Below are positions 1 through 9,167 of a stretch of DNA of 64,000 bases, in pieces. The DNA is from JALYXI01 sp963795835. Its GTDB lineage: Bacteria > Acidobacteriota > Terriglobia > Bryobacterales > Bryobacteraceae. Where the stretch lies: contig CAWCJC010000009.1 of assembly GCA_963795835.1 (NCBI GenBank), forward strand, positions 620,001-684,000, written 5' to 3'. The notes under the pieces are model-generated. The model was not told the origin of the DNA, ran no database searches, and was given only the letters and a program-made list of their open reading frames with translations. A program made the translations under genes and the position numbers. Positions within the stretch are counted from its first letter, which is position 1. Each line of letters opens with the position of its first letter.

Positions 1-139
1 AAGGGAGCAGGCGTCCGGGCAATCAAGCGCGCAGACAGAATGGACCGGGCGGGGCAAGGGACTTTTATTACAGCATAAGAATGGAAGGGGCCGAAAAACA
101 GCCAATCTACTCTTCCTGCTCTAGAATCGAAGGAGTGCA

Positions 140-1168
140 ATGAATCGAAGCGAAGCATTAGACTCTTTCGAATCTACAGATCTGATCGGGCTTGGGATGG
201 CGGCTGATGCCGTTCGCCGGAGATTTCACCCGGAGGGCGTTGCTTCCTACATTATTGACCGCAACATCAACTACACAAACTTCTGCACAGAGTACTGTTC
301 CTTCTGCGCGTTTTACCGTCCTATGGGCAGTAAAGAAGGGTATGTGCTTCCGTTTGAGTTGATTGGCGAGAAAATTCGGGAAACCATTTCGTTAGGCGGA
401 ACGGGAATACTGATGCAGGGTGGGCTCCATCCCGATCTGAAGATCGATTGGTATGAAGGGCTACTTAGATATATCAAAGACAATTTCAAGATTCATACTC
501 ACTGCTTTTCTGCTCCAGAGATCACCAACATTGCGGAGGTAAGCGGCATCAGCCTTCGCGAAACCATCTCCCGGCTTCGGGATGCGGGGCTCGATTCCAT
601 CCCGGGTGGGGGAGCGGAGATCCTGGACGACGCCGTTCGCTACCGGATCAGCCGTCTGAAATGCGGAACCGCCGAATGGATCGATGTCCACCGGACAGCT
701 CACGCTCTGGGGATGAGGACCACCGCCACGATGATGTTTGGCTGTGGGGAGACGATGGAGCAGCGAATCAACCACCTGGAGATTGTGCGGCGCATTCAGG
801 AGGACACCGGCGGTTTCACGGCTTTTATCCCGTGGAGCTTTCAGCGCGAAAATACGTCGCTAGGGAGATTCGTGAAAGAGGAGGCCACCGCCGTCGAGTA
901 CCTGAAGACATTGGCGATCTCCCGAATCTTTCTGGATAATATCGAAAACATTCAGTCTTCCTGGGTGACACCCGGCTTAAAGACCTGCCAAGTGGGCCTC
1001 CGTTTTGGCGGGAATGACGTGGGCAGCATCATGATCGAGGAGAATGTGGTCTCTGCCGCGGGCGCGCATCATCGGGCTACGGAGGAGGAACTGCGGCGCT
1101 TGATCCGGGAAGCCGGTTTCATTCCGAAGCAGCGGGACACGTTGTATACCAAATACTTTTTGAACTAG
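140..1168 (+). CDS. mqnC: Cyclic dehypoxanthinyl futalosine synthase, radical SAM (MqnC)
   Basis: Radical SAM enzyme of the futalosine route to menaquinone, which cyclises dehypoxanthine futalosine. The 342-residue product has the cluster-binding motif C49-x3-C53-x2-C56 in the context RNINYTNFCTEYCSFCAF, which is typical of MqnC and its paralogue MqnE/CofH group, and the N-terminal DLIGLGMAADAVRRRFHP block that favours MqnC. GGG(A) and QGGLHP motifs for SAM and substrate binding follow. The ATG is preceded by AAGGAG at 129-134 with good spacing. Its stop codon directly abuts the stop of the convergent DHS-like gene. No other menaquinone gene is in the window, so the pathway is split or the rest lies upstream. 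Assignment to MqnC over MqnE rests on motif similarity recalled from the families, not a computed tree. Confidence 0.88.
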   Translation: MNRSEALDSFESTDLIGLGMAADAVRRRFHPEGVASYIIDRNINYTNFCTEYCSFCAFYRPMGSKEGYVLPFELIGEKIRETISLGGTGILMQGGLHPDLKIDWYEGLLRYIKDNFKIHTHCFSAPEITNIAEVSGISLRETISRLRDAGLDSIPGGGAEILDDAVRYRISRLKCGTAEWIDVHRTAHALGMRTTATMMFGCGETMEQRINHLEIVRRIQEDTGGFTAFIPWSFQRENTSLGRFVKEEATAVEYLKTLAISRIFLDNIENIQSSWVTPGLKTCQVGLRFGGNDVGSIMIEENVVSAAGAHHRATEEELRRLIREAGFIPKQRDTLYTKYFLN

Positions 1169-2360
1169 CTACGTCCAGAGAATGCTCTCGTTCAGCCATG
1201 CGGCATTTTCCTGGACTGCGGATTTGAGCCGCTCCGTCAGTTCGGCGCGCTTCTCGAAGAGCCGGTAGCCCTCCCGCGCGCGCAGATAGCCCAATTTGTC
1301 TTCGGGCACTTCGTCCATCGCTCGATAGCGCTCGCTGGTTGTCAAGCAGGGCTTTGACAATGAAGGGCATCACGGTGGAATAGTCTGCCTGCATGCTTTC
1401 GGTGGACTGCTGGTAAGTGTCTTTGTCCACCTTGCCCCACGTAACGGCTTCCGCGGGCGGACAAGACGAAAGAGAGCCATCCGTGACTGGGGCGGTTACG
1501 ATCTGTACATCGAATTCATAGCCCCGCACATCCGGGATTCCCAGGATCTGACCCAGCGCGGGCTCGGGTTGCAGGTTGAAGTTTTTGGGAACGCCGCCGC
1601 CTAAGATCAAGGTCGCCAGCGCGCGCGCGCCGCTTTCGAAAAGACCCCACCGGTGATACGCGCAGGCCTCGAAAACTTCAGCGTGGAGGTCGAGATCAAA
1701 GCCGTACGTGGGAAGAAGTCCGGCCTCCCGCATGGCCCAGAGCTTCATGGAATTCAGGAACACGCTGCCATCGGAAGGCGCGCCCACGAAGACGGGAATC
1801 GCAAGCCTTTGGCATGTGGAAAGCAGCCCGGGCTTGACGTTGCTCTTGCCTTCCTGCTCGCCGAAATGTTTGCCCAGCAGATAGCGCATCTCCGTGCCGG
1901 TCATCTTCTTTTGAAATTCCGGGCGCTGTAGCATCGCGCTCAGGAACCGGTCCTGATCAAGAAGAACCTGCTCATCGAAAGCCATGTCGGTAACGCGAAT
2001 GGTTTTCTCATCGCGCAAAGCGGCATCGTCGCCGAAGATGGGCACCTCAAACACCGGGTTCTTCGGGCCGAGAGATCGGTGGCCATCGTGATAGCAAACA
2101 GCGTCCGTGGTGGACAGATAGGCCACCCAGCCGGTTTCGAGCAGCGGCAGCAGCCAGGCCTGATGCTGGCCAGAGACCGTGATGGGTCCTGAAATAGAAA
2201 CGGTAAGCGGGCAGCCGCGGCCGATAGCGCGATCCAGAATCGAATAAATGCGGCGCAGGTACGCTCCCCCGAATGCGGGAAGACAATGCGTGAACAGCTC
2301 GCCCAAGGTGGAGCATTCATCTACGCGGCGAACTTCGACGGAGCGGCGGTGCGGGGCCAT
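1169..2360 (-). CDS. Deoxyhypusine synthase family protein, reading frame broken near 1337
   Basis: Homologue of deoxyhypusine synthase (PF01916), the NAD- and spermidine-dependent enzyme that modifies eIF5A in eukaryotes and archaea. Seen here: GGGVPKNF around residue 254, and EAVTWGKV with the candidate catalytic lysine at residue 310, matching the EAVSWGK active-site motif of the family. The frame shifts after VKALLDN (residue 341): the second frame continues ERYRAMDEVPEDKLGYLRAR and ends at 1169. Skipping one base near 1331-1341 gives an intact protein of about 396 residues. Bacteria lack eIF5A, and related bacterial enzymes include homospermidine-synthase-like proteins, so the substrate is unknown. 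The gene is divergent from the dehydratase at 2399 and convergent with mqnC. Confidence 0.78.
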
Positions 2361-2398
2361 ATTTCTGAACCTAACATGTTCGGCATAATGGTCCCCAA

Positions 2399-3560
2399 GT
2401 GCGAATTACGGCAATTGAAACTTACATCGCGGGGAATCCGTGGAAGAACTGGCTGTTCACAGTGGTGCGAACCGATGAGGGCCTGCACGGTGTGGGGGAA
2501 GGCACCATGAATTACTTCGCCCGCACCATCGAGACGGCCATCCATGAACTAAGTCCGCTGATTTTGGGGCTCGATCCGTTTCAGGTGGAGACCGTGACGC
2601 AGCGCCTGGTACGCGACGTCTATGGCGATGGAGGGCAGATTCATATGTGCGCCGTGGCGGCGATTGAGATTGCGCTGTGGGACATTATCGGCAAGGCGAC
2701 GAACCAGCCGGTGTTCAACCTATGGGGCGGGCGTTGTCACCAGAAGCTGCGGGCCTACGCAAACGGCTGGTATCGCGGTCCGCGTACCCCGGAAAGCTTT
2801 GCGGAGAAGGCAAAAGGTGTAGCCGCCGCGGGGTTACACGGCGCTGAAGTTCGATCCGTTCGGCAGCACCTGGCGCACTTTGCCGCGGCATGAGTTTGAG
2901 CTTTCGCTCGATATCGTGAGAGCGGTTCGTGAGGCTGTGGGGCCCGGCGTGGACGTGCTTGTGGAGGGCCATTGCCGCTTCAACACCGCCACCGCCATTC
3001 AGTTTGCCGAAGCTATGGCCCCGCTGAAGCCTGCGTGGTTCGAAGAGCCGGTGCCGCATACCAACATCCACGCTATGGTTGAAGTCGCGCGGCGGAGCCC
3101 GGTGCCGATCGCGACCGGCGAGAGTCTGTTTTCAAAGCAACAGTTTGCCGAGTTGCTGAAACACGATGTGGTGACCATCCTGCAGCCGGAACCGCTCAAT
3201 TTGGGTGGGCTGTTCGCCACGCGCAAGATTGCCGACATGGTGGACGCGCACTACGGGATGATGGCGCCGCACAGCGCACAGGGGCCGGTGTGTTCGGCGG
3301 CCTGTGCGCAGTTAAACGCCTCCATCCCGAACTTCCTGATTCACGAAATTTTCGACGACTTCAATGAGCCGTGGGAGAAAGAGATCGTGGCCGGCGGCGT
3401 GGAGGTGAAAGATGGATATATCGAAATCTCAGAACGGCCGGGGCTCGGAATCGACCTGAATCTCGAAGAGATTAAGCAGCACCCGTACCGGCCGGAACAT
3501 TACCTGCCGTTGTTTCGGCCAGGATGGGAACGACGGGAAGCCCACAACGCCGCAGAGTAG
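2399..3560 (+). CDS. Mandelate racemase/muconate lactonizing family dehydratase, frame broken near 2832
   Basis: Enolase-superfamily enzyme, probably a sugar-acid dehydratase. The N-terminal capping domain starts at a GTG (MRITAIETYIAG). The frame breaks in a run of four G at 2830-2833; removing one G joins VAAAG to YTALKFDPFG and gives about 386 residues. In the joined protein the barrel residues are visible: K150-x-D152, metal-ligand positions E189 (VLVEGHC), E215 (WFEEP) and E241 (ATGES), and a late histidine H291 (APHSAQGP). KFDPF and the late PH motif resemble galactonate/gluconate-type dehydratases; the usual D in the QPD motif is E264 here. Exact substrate cannot be told. The last 89 bp overlap the end of a gene on the other strand. 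Confidence 0.85.
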
Positions 3561-3750
3561 CTTCAATATCGGCGACGCGCAAACGGGACGCATCAAACTC
3601 CACCGTCACTTCGTCAAGCGACGGGGCAAGCAGGATGCGTTCAATCCCGTAGATGGCCTGTGCGCGATTCACGCGTTCCAGGAGAGCGTCGGAATCCGTC
3701 GCGGCATACTCCAGGCGAAAGTGCTTCTGAACTTTGGTCACGTAACCCAT
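3472..3750 (-). CDS. Small hypothetical protein, possibly ferredoxin-like/HMA-like fold
   Basis: A 92-residue protein 18 nt downstream of thiD on the same strand. The alternation of strands and helices (KHFRLEYAATDSDALLERVNRAQ, then IERILLAPSLDEVTVEFDASRLRVADIEATLRRCGLPV) resembles the beta-alpha-beta-beta-alpha-beta pattern of heavy-metal-associated domains, but the metal-binding CxxC is absent. The product name is therefore only a fold guess. The 3' end runs 89 bp antisense into the dehydratase gene, which weakens the case for its last 30 residues (AETTAGNVPAGTGAA has little structure). It may be co-transcribed with thiD. Confidence 0.5.
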   Translation of the reverse strand: MGYVTKVQKHFRLEYAATDSDALLERVNRAQAIYGIERILLAPSLDEVTVEFDASRLRVADIEATLRRCGLPVVPILAETTAGNVPAGTGAA

Positions 3751-3768
3751 TTGACCATCAGTGGAGCA

Positions 3769-4515
3769 TCACGCCCAATGATTGACGGGCCCTTGTCCCT
3801 GGCCCAGGCCGGGGTTGGTGCGAATGGCTTCGGTGATGTAGGCTTTCGCGCGCTCAATTGCGGAAAGGAGCGGGAGCCCGGTCGCGAGGAGCGCGGCGAT
3901 GGCGGCAGAGAAGGTGCAGCCGGTGCCATGCGTGTGCCGCGTTGAGATGCGAGGGGCAGCAAACTCGTGAAACTGGCCTTCATGGAAGAGCAGGTCCATC
4001 ACGCGATCGGAATCGCCATGCCCGCCTTTGATTAACACGGAACGTGCGCCTTGTTGGTGAAGAGAGCGGGCCGCATCGCGGGGATCGTCAAAGCCGGTGA
4101 GCGCCCGCGCTTCGGGAAGATTCGGGGTGAGCAGCGTGGCATACCGAAACAGTGGAGAAGGGTTGGCGTCGGTGAGGCGCGTACCGTTCTTGCTGAAGAG
4201 AACGGGGTCGAGCACGAAAGGAATTTGCCATGTGGGAGCATCGGCTGCGAGCGCTGCGACCAGGGCATCGCTGCCAAGCGCGCCGGTCTTCAGTGCACCC
4301 GGACGGATATCAGAAAGGACGGCATGCAATTGCGCCAGCACCAGCGCGGGGTCAAGGGAATGCACGGCGAGAACGCCCCTGGTATTCTGCACCGTCACCA
4401 GCGTGACGACGGCTTGGCCATAGACGCCAAACTGGTGGAAAGTCTTGAGATCGGCCTGCAGGCCCGCGCCGCCCGAGGGGTCGGAACCGGCGATGGTCAG
4501 CGCGGAAGGAATCAA
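3769..4515 (-). CDS. thiD: Hydroxymethylpyrimidine/phosphomethylpyrimidine kinase
   Basis: Phosphorylates HMP to HMP-P and HMP-PP in thiamine synthesis (ribokinase-like family). The 248-residue product has GSDPSGGAG at 10-18, LTPNLPEA at 129-136, the anion-hole/catalytic motif HGTGCTF ending around residue 202 with C200, and a family-normal length. Translation most likely starts at a TTG, since no in-frame ATG precedes the conserved ALTIAGSD block. It begins 8 nt after the stop of the NHL-repeat gene on the same strand, so the two may be read through, though they have no evident functional link. No TPP riboswitch was recognised upstream. Confidence 0.9.
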   Translation of the reverse strand: MIPSALTIAGSDPSGGAGLQADLKTFHQFGVYGQAVVTLVTVQNTRGVLAVHSLDPALVLAQLHAVLSDIRPGALKTGALGSDALVAALAADAPTWQIPFVLDPVLFSKNGTRLTDANPSPLFRYATLLTPNLPEARALTGFDDPRDAARSLHQQGARSVLIKGGHGDSDRVMDLLFHEGQFHEFAAPRISTRHTHGTGCTFSAAIAALLATGLPLLSAIERAKAYITEAIRTNPGLGQGQGPVNHWA

Positions 4516-4523
4516 GTTTCAGT

Positions 4524-6830
4524 CTACTGAATTGCCACGGTCACCGCGCTCTGGGAAGCAATGTTTGCGGAGATTACAAGAACGGGCTGGACTCCAGACA
4601 AGCCGAGGGGCAGTTGAATGTTGATTTGCGAGATGCCAATCAGGCCGGGGGCATCGCCCAGAAAGAGAATGTCGGCTGTTGCACGGCCTACAATCACGCC
4701 TGACGGGTTTGCGGGCGTGCCCATGCCGGTGGCGTAAAGCGAGAGCGCGGAACCCGCGGCGGCCGGGTTCGAACCACTATTCGTCGAGCCATCCGCATTA
4801 AGCGCCAGAGCCTGACCGGAGCCGGCATTGAGCGCGAACAAAGCCGGCGCCGCGGCAACAAGGGGCAGGGTATAACGCGAGCTTGCCACGGAAAGAGTGG
4901 TGGACGAGCCAGTGACGCCGCACGGCACCTGTAAAGTGGCCTGCCCGGGTGCGGTAGCAATCGGCTGCGCGGGGTTGCCGTCGAACAGCATTGCCGCCGT
5001 GGCGGCATCCGCGCCGAAGACCGTAATCAGCATGCAGGGAGCAGCGGGGCCCGCCAGAAGAGACGCCGAGTTGACCACCGAATAACCGGACGCCGCCCCT
5101 TCGGTCACCGGTGGGGGAGGCGCAATCAGGATTCGGATACGATTGTTTCCCGTATCGGCGACGTAGATATTTCCCGCCGCATCCGATGCCAGGCCAGTTG
5201 GAGCGAGCAGTCCCGCGTCCAGCGCTGGGGTGGAAACGGTCCCATCTTTGGCTACCGCAAGAACGCGGTTGTTGTCTGTGTCGGAGATCCAAAGAGTGCC
5301 GGAGGGGTCGACCGCAAGGCCCCGAGGATGATTGAGAGCCAGGCCCGGCACAGTAGTCAGCTGGTTGTCTGTGGAAAGCTTGCGCACACGGTTGTTTTCG
5401 GTGTCGGCGATGAAGAGGTTGCCAGCGCTATCAAGCGCCAGCGCGGTCGGGCCGTTTAGAAATTCACCCGCGGAGCCGTTCCCCGCCACTGTAGAGATGA
5501 TGCCCTCCAGGTTTACGCGGCGGATTCGGTGATTGCCGGTATCAGAGAAATAGAAGCCGCCTGCAGGGGCAGCCACCATACCCGAGGGGCGCGCCAACGA
5601 CGCGAGTTGCGCGGGCGAACCATCGCCACTGAATCCGGGGAATCCGTTGCCTGCCGCTATGGAGGCCCCGTTCCAAATGAATCCTTTTGCCGGATCTGCG
5701 ATCAGCAGGTTGTGCCCCGAATCAAATGTGAGTGCCGTGGGCGCGGCAAGAGGAAGGCTCAGGGGAAGTGTGGAGATTAAGCCAGCCGTGGAAACGACGC
5801 GAATCCGGCTGTTCGCCGTATCGGCGATATACAGAACTCCTTGCGCGTCGAGCGCAACAGCGGTGGGCGAGTTGAGCCTTGCTTCTGTGGCGAGGCCGCC
5901 ATCGCCCCGGAACAGATAGGAGCCGTCGCCCGCAATCAGTGCCGTTGCTCCGGAGACCAGCAGCTTTGTTACGTGGTCGCCCGCGGCTACCAGCAGATTT
6001 CCGGCGGCATCGATGACGATGTCGCGCGCCGGAACGGGGATGGTGGAAACCGTGCCTTGCGGCGTCAGCTTTCGGATCCGGCTGTTTCCGGAATCCGCGA
6101 CATAGAGGTTCCCGAAAGGGTCGAGCGCTACACCAGTGGGCGCACTCAACTGGGCCGCGGCCGAACCTGTGCCCAGAACCGTGGACATGGTGGTGCCCAC
6201 GAACTTGCGGACTGCCGCATTGCCGCTATCGGCGACATAGAGCGCGCCTTTTGGATCGAGCGCTAACCCAGCGGGACTATTGAGCGCGGTGGAAATCGTG
6301 GTCAGCGTGCCATCGGGGTTGATTCGCCGCACGCGGTTGCCGGCAAACTCAGAGACGTAAACATTTCCGGCCGCGTCCGCCAGAACATTGCGCGGCGATT
6401 TGAACGATCCGCCAATCGAGGAGATTGTGCCATCGAGCGCGATGCGCCGGACGCGATTGTTACCGAGGTCGGCTATATAAAGATTGCCGGCCGCATCGAC
6501 GGCCACTCCGTAAGGTAAATTCAGCTGCGCCGCGGTTGCGAGGCCATCATCGCCACTGAAGCCGGGCATGCCTGTGCCCGCGACGGTGCTGATAGTTCCG
6601 GAGGGGCTTACTTTGCGAACCCGGTGATCGCCTGCGTCGGCAATGTACAAATTCCCCGCACGATCGAGCGCAACGCCCTGTGCATCCCGCAGCGGTGCGT
6701 GAATTCCCGCGCCACCGTCGCCGACCGCCGTGCCTCCGGCTACTGTGTCGACCCGGTAAGTACTGGCACCCGCATAGAGTGAACACCCCAGAAAACTGGC
6801 AAAAACTGCGCGATAGGTCGTTTTCATCAC
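4524..6830 (-). CDS. Secreted NHL-repeat protein with Solibacter-type C-terminal domain
   Basis: A 768-residue exported protein. Residues 1-23 form a signal peptide (KTTYRAVFASFLGCSLYAGAS). Residues about 30-570 are a long series of NHL beta-propeller repeats with the recurring pattern GNLYIADxGNxRVRKVxxxGTISTVAG; at least a dozen copies of the core (D.AGNLYIAD / NRIR) can be read. The last 190 residues (from GYSVVNSASL) match the domain that closes many secreted Solibacter proteins (TIGR03437-like), with the YATGMG and VILFLGDAP-like segments. The function is unknown; NHL propellers usually bind proteins or glycans. It is divergent from the metalloprotease at 6884, with only 53 bp between them, so the two may share control. 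Confidence 0.88.
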   Translation of the reverse strand: MMKTTYRAVFASFLGCSLYAGASTYRVDTVAGGTAVGDGGAGIHAPLRDAQGVALDRAGNLYIADAGDHRVRKVSPSGTISTVAGTGMPGFSGDDGLATAAQLNLPYGVAVDAAGNLYIADLGNNRVRRIALDGTISSIGGSFKSPRNVLADAAGNVYVSEFAGNRVRRINPDGTLTTISTALNSPAGLALDPKGALYVADSGNAAVRKFVGTTMSTVLGTGSAAAQLSAPTGVALDPFGNLYVADSGNSRIRKLTPQGTVSTIPVPARDIVIDAAGNLLVAAGDHVTKLLVSGATALIAGDGSYLFRGDGGLATEARLNSPTAVALDAQGVLYIADTANSRIRVVSTAGLISTLPLSLPLAAPTALTFDSGHNLLIADPAKGFIWNGASIAAGNGFPGFSGDGSPAQLASLARPSGMVAAPAGGFYFSDTGNHRIRRVNLEGIISTVAGNGSAGEFLNGPTALALDSAGNLFIADTENNRVRKLSTDNQLTTVPGLALNHPRGLAVDPSGTLWISDTDNNRVLAVAKDGTVSTPALDAGLLAPTGLASDAAGNIYVADTGNNRIRILIAPPPPVTEGAASGYSVVNSASLLAGPAAPCMLITVFGADAATAAMLFDGNPAQPIATAPGQATLQVPCGVTGSSTTLSVASSRYTLPLVAAAPALFALNAGSGQALALNADGSTNSGSNPAAAGSALSLYATGMGTPANPSGVIVGRATADILFLGDAPGLIGISQINIQLPLGLSGVQPVLVISANIASQSAVTVAIQ

Positions 6831-6883
6831 AAAATCAGGTGTTTCCTATATGGAGAATTTCTCACTCCCTCCGATAGAAGAGC

Positions 6884-8593
6884 ATGCAGCGGCAATTTTT
6901 TACCGGTTTCTTCCTGTTCACCGAAATTCTGGCGGCGCAGACGGTGCATCTGAAAACACGGAGCATCGAAGGCGGTATTTCGAACGCCAACCCGTTTGTA
7001 GCGCGCAGGTATTTTCAGGGGAGCCGAAGCCATTGGCTGTTGCAGTTTCGAAACCCCATTAATGATGAGATTCGCGCCGATCTGGAAAGCCGTGGCGCCG
7101 TGATCACGGCCACCGTTCCCGACGATTCGGTTGTGGTGGCAGCGCCGGGCACGTTCTCGACCGATGGTTTGGATCTGGCGTTCTCCAGCGAAATGCATCC
7201 CGATGACAAGGTGAGTCCGCTCGCCGGCACCCATGGAAACGATACGGCTTTCATCGTGGAGTTTCATTCTGATGTGGACTCGGAGACCGCGCGCGCCCTG
7301 CTGAACAGCGATGGATTTACCGTTTTGGAACACCCCGATCTTGCTCCGCAGCATGTGATGGTCAGCGCTTCGGTGATCGACCTCGATCGTTTAAAGCAAT
7401 GGGATGAGGTGGCCTACGTGTTCCCCGCGCCTGCGGAGATGGTGGATGGCGAACGGTTTCACACGTGCGCCGGCGCGCTTTCTTCGGGTTCCGCAGTGGC
7501 GCAGTATGTAGTGGTGGGGCATGGCTGGGGGCGCGATGCTTCAGGGTCCGTGAACCTGGGCTACTTCTTCAGCGACCTCACTCCGAAGGTTCCCGCGGCC
7601 ACAATCCAGGCGGAAGTAATCCGCGCCATGGGCGAATGGAGCAAAGTGGCGCGCGTGCAATTTTCGCCCGCCGCTTCGGCAACTGCGGCCCGCACCGTAA
7701 ACGTCAAATTCGCGACCGGCGAACACGCGGATGGGTACCCATTTGACGGCCCCGGGGGCGTGCTGGCCCACACCTTTTACCCCAGCAATCCGGAACCGAC
7801 CGCGGGAGACCTTCATATGGACGGGGCCGAAGGCTGGCATGCTGGAACCAATATCGACGTCTACACTGTGGCTCTCCACGAACTGGGCCACGCATTAGGA
7901 TTGGGCCATTCCGATCGGCCGGGCGCGATCATGTACCCGTACTACCGCTTTCCTTCGCAGATTGGGGTGGACGATATTGCGGGCGTTCAATCCCTTTATG
8001 GCGCGCCGACGGCTCCGCTGTCCACGGCTCCCGCGTTTACGCTCACCATCTTGAATTCCGCGGGGGGCACGCTGCCAGTGAATACGACAGCCATCAATCT
8101 CGCGGGCAACACGGACAACGCTTCGGGCGCTGTGAGCGTGACGTGGCAGACGGACCATGGGGCATCGGGACGAGCGGCGGGCGCGGCGGCATGGTCGGCA
8201 GCGGCCATTCCGGTGGCAGTGGGAGAGACCACGATCACCTTCACCGCGATCGATGCGGCACACCGGACCGCGAAGCGGGCCATCACCTTCAATCGGCCGG
8301 CGCCCTCTGCTCAGGACACCGTGGCTCCGGTCCTGACTGTCACCTCACCTGCGTCCGTCACCATGCAGACCACCGCACAGACAATAGCGGTTTCGGGAAC
8401 GGCGAGCGACAATGTCGCAGTTGCGAAAGTGACATGGCAGTCCGGCGGAATCGGTTCGGGTACGGCCACCGGAACCACGTCCTGGTCGGCGCCTTCGATT
8501 CCGCTGCTGATCGGCACCAACACAATTGTGCTGCGCGCCTATGATGCAGCCGGAAACTCCAGTTGGCGCTCTTTAACCGTGGTGCGGCGCTGA
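6884..8593 (+). CDS. Secreted matrixin-like zinc metalloprotease (M10 type) with Ig-like repeats
   Basis: A 569-residue protein with a short signal peptide ending at about LAAQ (residue 19). Residues 40-190 look like a propeptide or inhibitor-like region (FIVEFHSDVDSETARALL). The catalytic domain at roughly 205-372 has HELGHALGLGH at 332-342, giving the three zinc histidines and catalytic E333, and a Met-turn AIMYP with M350, as in matrixins. Two bacterial Ig-like domains follow (about 385-470 and 478-568), sharing the pattern VTWQ...G.AAWSA..IP...G.NTI. Probably a secreted protease acting on matrix or peptide substrates. A strong hairpin follows the stop codon. Confidence 0.88.
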   Translation: MQRQFFTGFFLFTEILAAQTVHLKTRSIEGGISNANPFVARRYFQGSRSHWLLQFRNPINDEIRADLESRGAVITATVPDDSVVVAAPGTFSTDGLDLAFSSEMHPDDKVSPLAGTHGNDTAFIVEFHSDVDSETARALLNSDGFTVLEHPDLAPQHVMVSASVIDLDRLKQWDEVAYVFPAPAEMVDGERFHTCAGALSSGSAVAQYVVVGHGWGRDASGSVNLGYFFSDLTPKVPAATIQAEVIRAMGEWSKVARVQFSPAASATAARTVNVKFATGEHADGYPFDGPGGVLAHTFYPSNPEPTAGDLHMDGAEGWHAGTNIDVYTVALHELGHALGLGHSDRPGAIMYPYYRFPSQIGVDDIAGVQSLYGAPTAPLSTAPAFTLTILNSAGGTLPVNTTAINLAGNTDNASGAVSVTWQTDHGASGRAAGAAAWSAAAIPVAVGETTITFTAIDAAHRTAKRAITFNRPAPSAQDTVAPVLTVTSPASVTMQTTAQTIAVSGTASDNVAVAKVTWQSGGIGSGTATGTTSWSAPSIPLLIGTNTIVLRAYDAAGNSSWRSLTVVRR

Positions 8594-8601
8594 GATTAAA
8601 A

Positions 8602-8648
8602 ACGTTCCCTAACGGTCACTGCTCGGAGCCGTGACCGTCAGGGACGCT
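8602..8648. terminator. Long hairpin between convergent genes, also a repeat-family copy
   Basis: An inverted repeat with 18-base arms at 8602-8619 and 8631-8648 and an 11-base loop, with about three mismatches or wobbles, sits between two convergent genes and is followed by a TTTAAAATT tract. It can serve as a bidirectional terminator. The right half (GAGCCGTGACC... AGGGA) recurs at 53572-53602. Confidence 0.75.
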
Positions 8649-8662
8649 TTAAAATTCGCGCT

Positions 8663-9151
8663 TCAGAGTTCCATCTTGGCGTGCTCACCGGGTGAAGGCT
8701 TATAGGCATGACCGGTCGCTATTGCTTTCACAAAGCCTGCGATCTGCACCATGGTGCTCGAGGGAGAATCCCAATACTCGGCTTTCTCTACGCGAACCGA
8801 AAGGAGAGCTAAATCCGGGTCTTCAAGCCCTTTCGGGAACCAGGCTTTCAGAATCGGATTCCATAGTTCCTTTGCCTTGGCGGGGTCTCGCACCAGTTTG
8901 GCCGGGCCGGAGACCGAAACATAGGTGTTGCTGTCGGGCGCCGCATAGCTCACGTTCACCTGATGTTCCTGCTCCACTTCGTCCACCTTGGGCGAGGACG
9001 CGCGAGTGAAAAACCACAACGTGCCATCGAACTCCGTCTTCTGTGTGGCCATGGGGCGGCTGCGCAAGCCGCCATCTTCATCAAGCGTGGTGAGCATGGC
9101 AATTTTCACGTCCTTTATCAATTCGCCAAGCTTCTGAATATCGTTTTCCAT
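8663..9151 (-). CDS. Pyridoxamine 5'-phosphate oxidase-fold general stress protein
   Basis: A 162-residue split-barrel flavin-binding-type protein of the general-stress-protein group (PF16242-like). Family features are the LMTT-like opening (VKIAMLTTLDEDGGLRSRPM), FDGTLWFFTRASSPKVDEV, VNVSYAAPDSNTYVSVSG and the LWNP..KAWFPKGLEDPDLALLSV block. Such proteins bind FMN or FAD; the physiological substrate is unknown. The end is convergent with the protease gene, and the start lies 16 nt downstream of the reconstructed DinB gene, so the two may be co-transcribed. Confidence 0.85.
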   Translation of the reverse strand: MENDIQKLGELIKDVKIAMLTTLDEDGGLRSRPMATQKTEFDGTLWFFTRASSPKVDEVEQEHQVNVSYAAPDSNTYVSVSGPAKLVRDPAKAKELWNPILKAWFPKGLEDPDLALLSVRVEKAEYWDSPSSTMVQIAGFVKAIATGHAYKPSPGEHAKMEL

Positions 9152-9167
9152 GTCCCAATCCTAGCGC

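Noticed and set aside
7630..8290. Plus- and minus-strand small frames over the metalloprotease
   Set aside because: They are high-GC shadow frames and do not carry any family motif.
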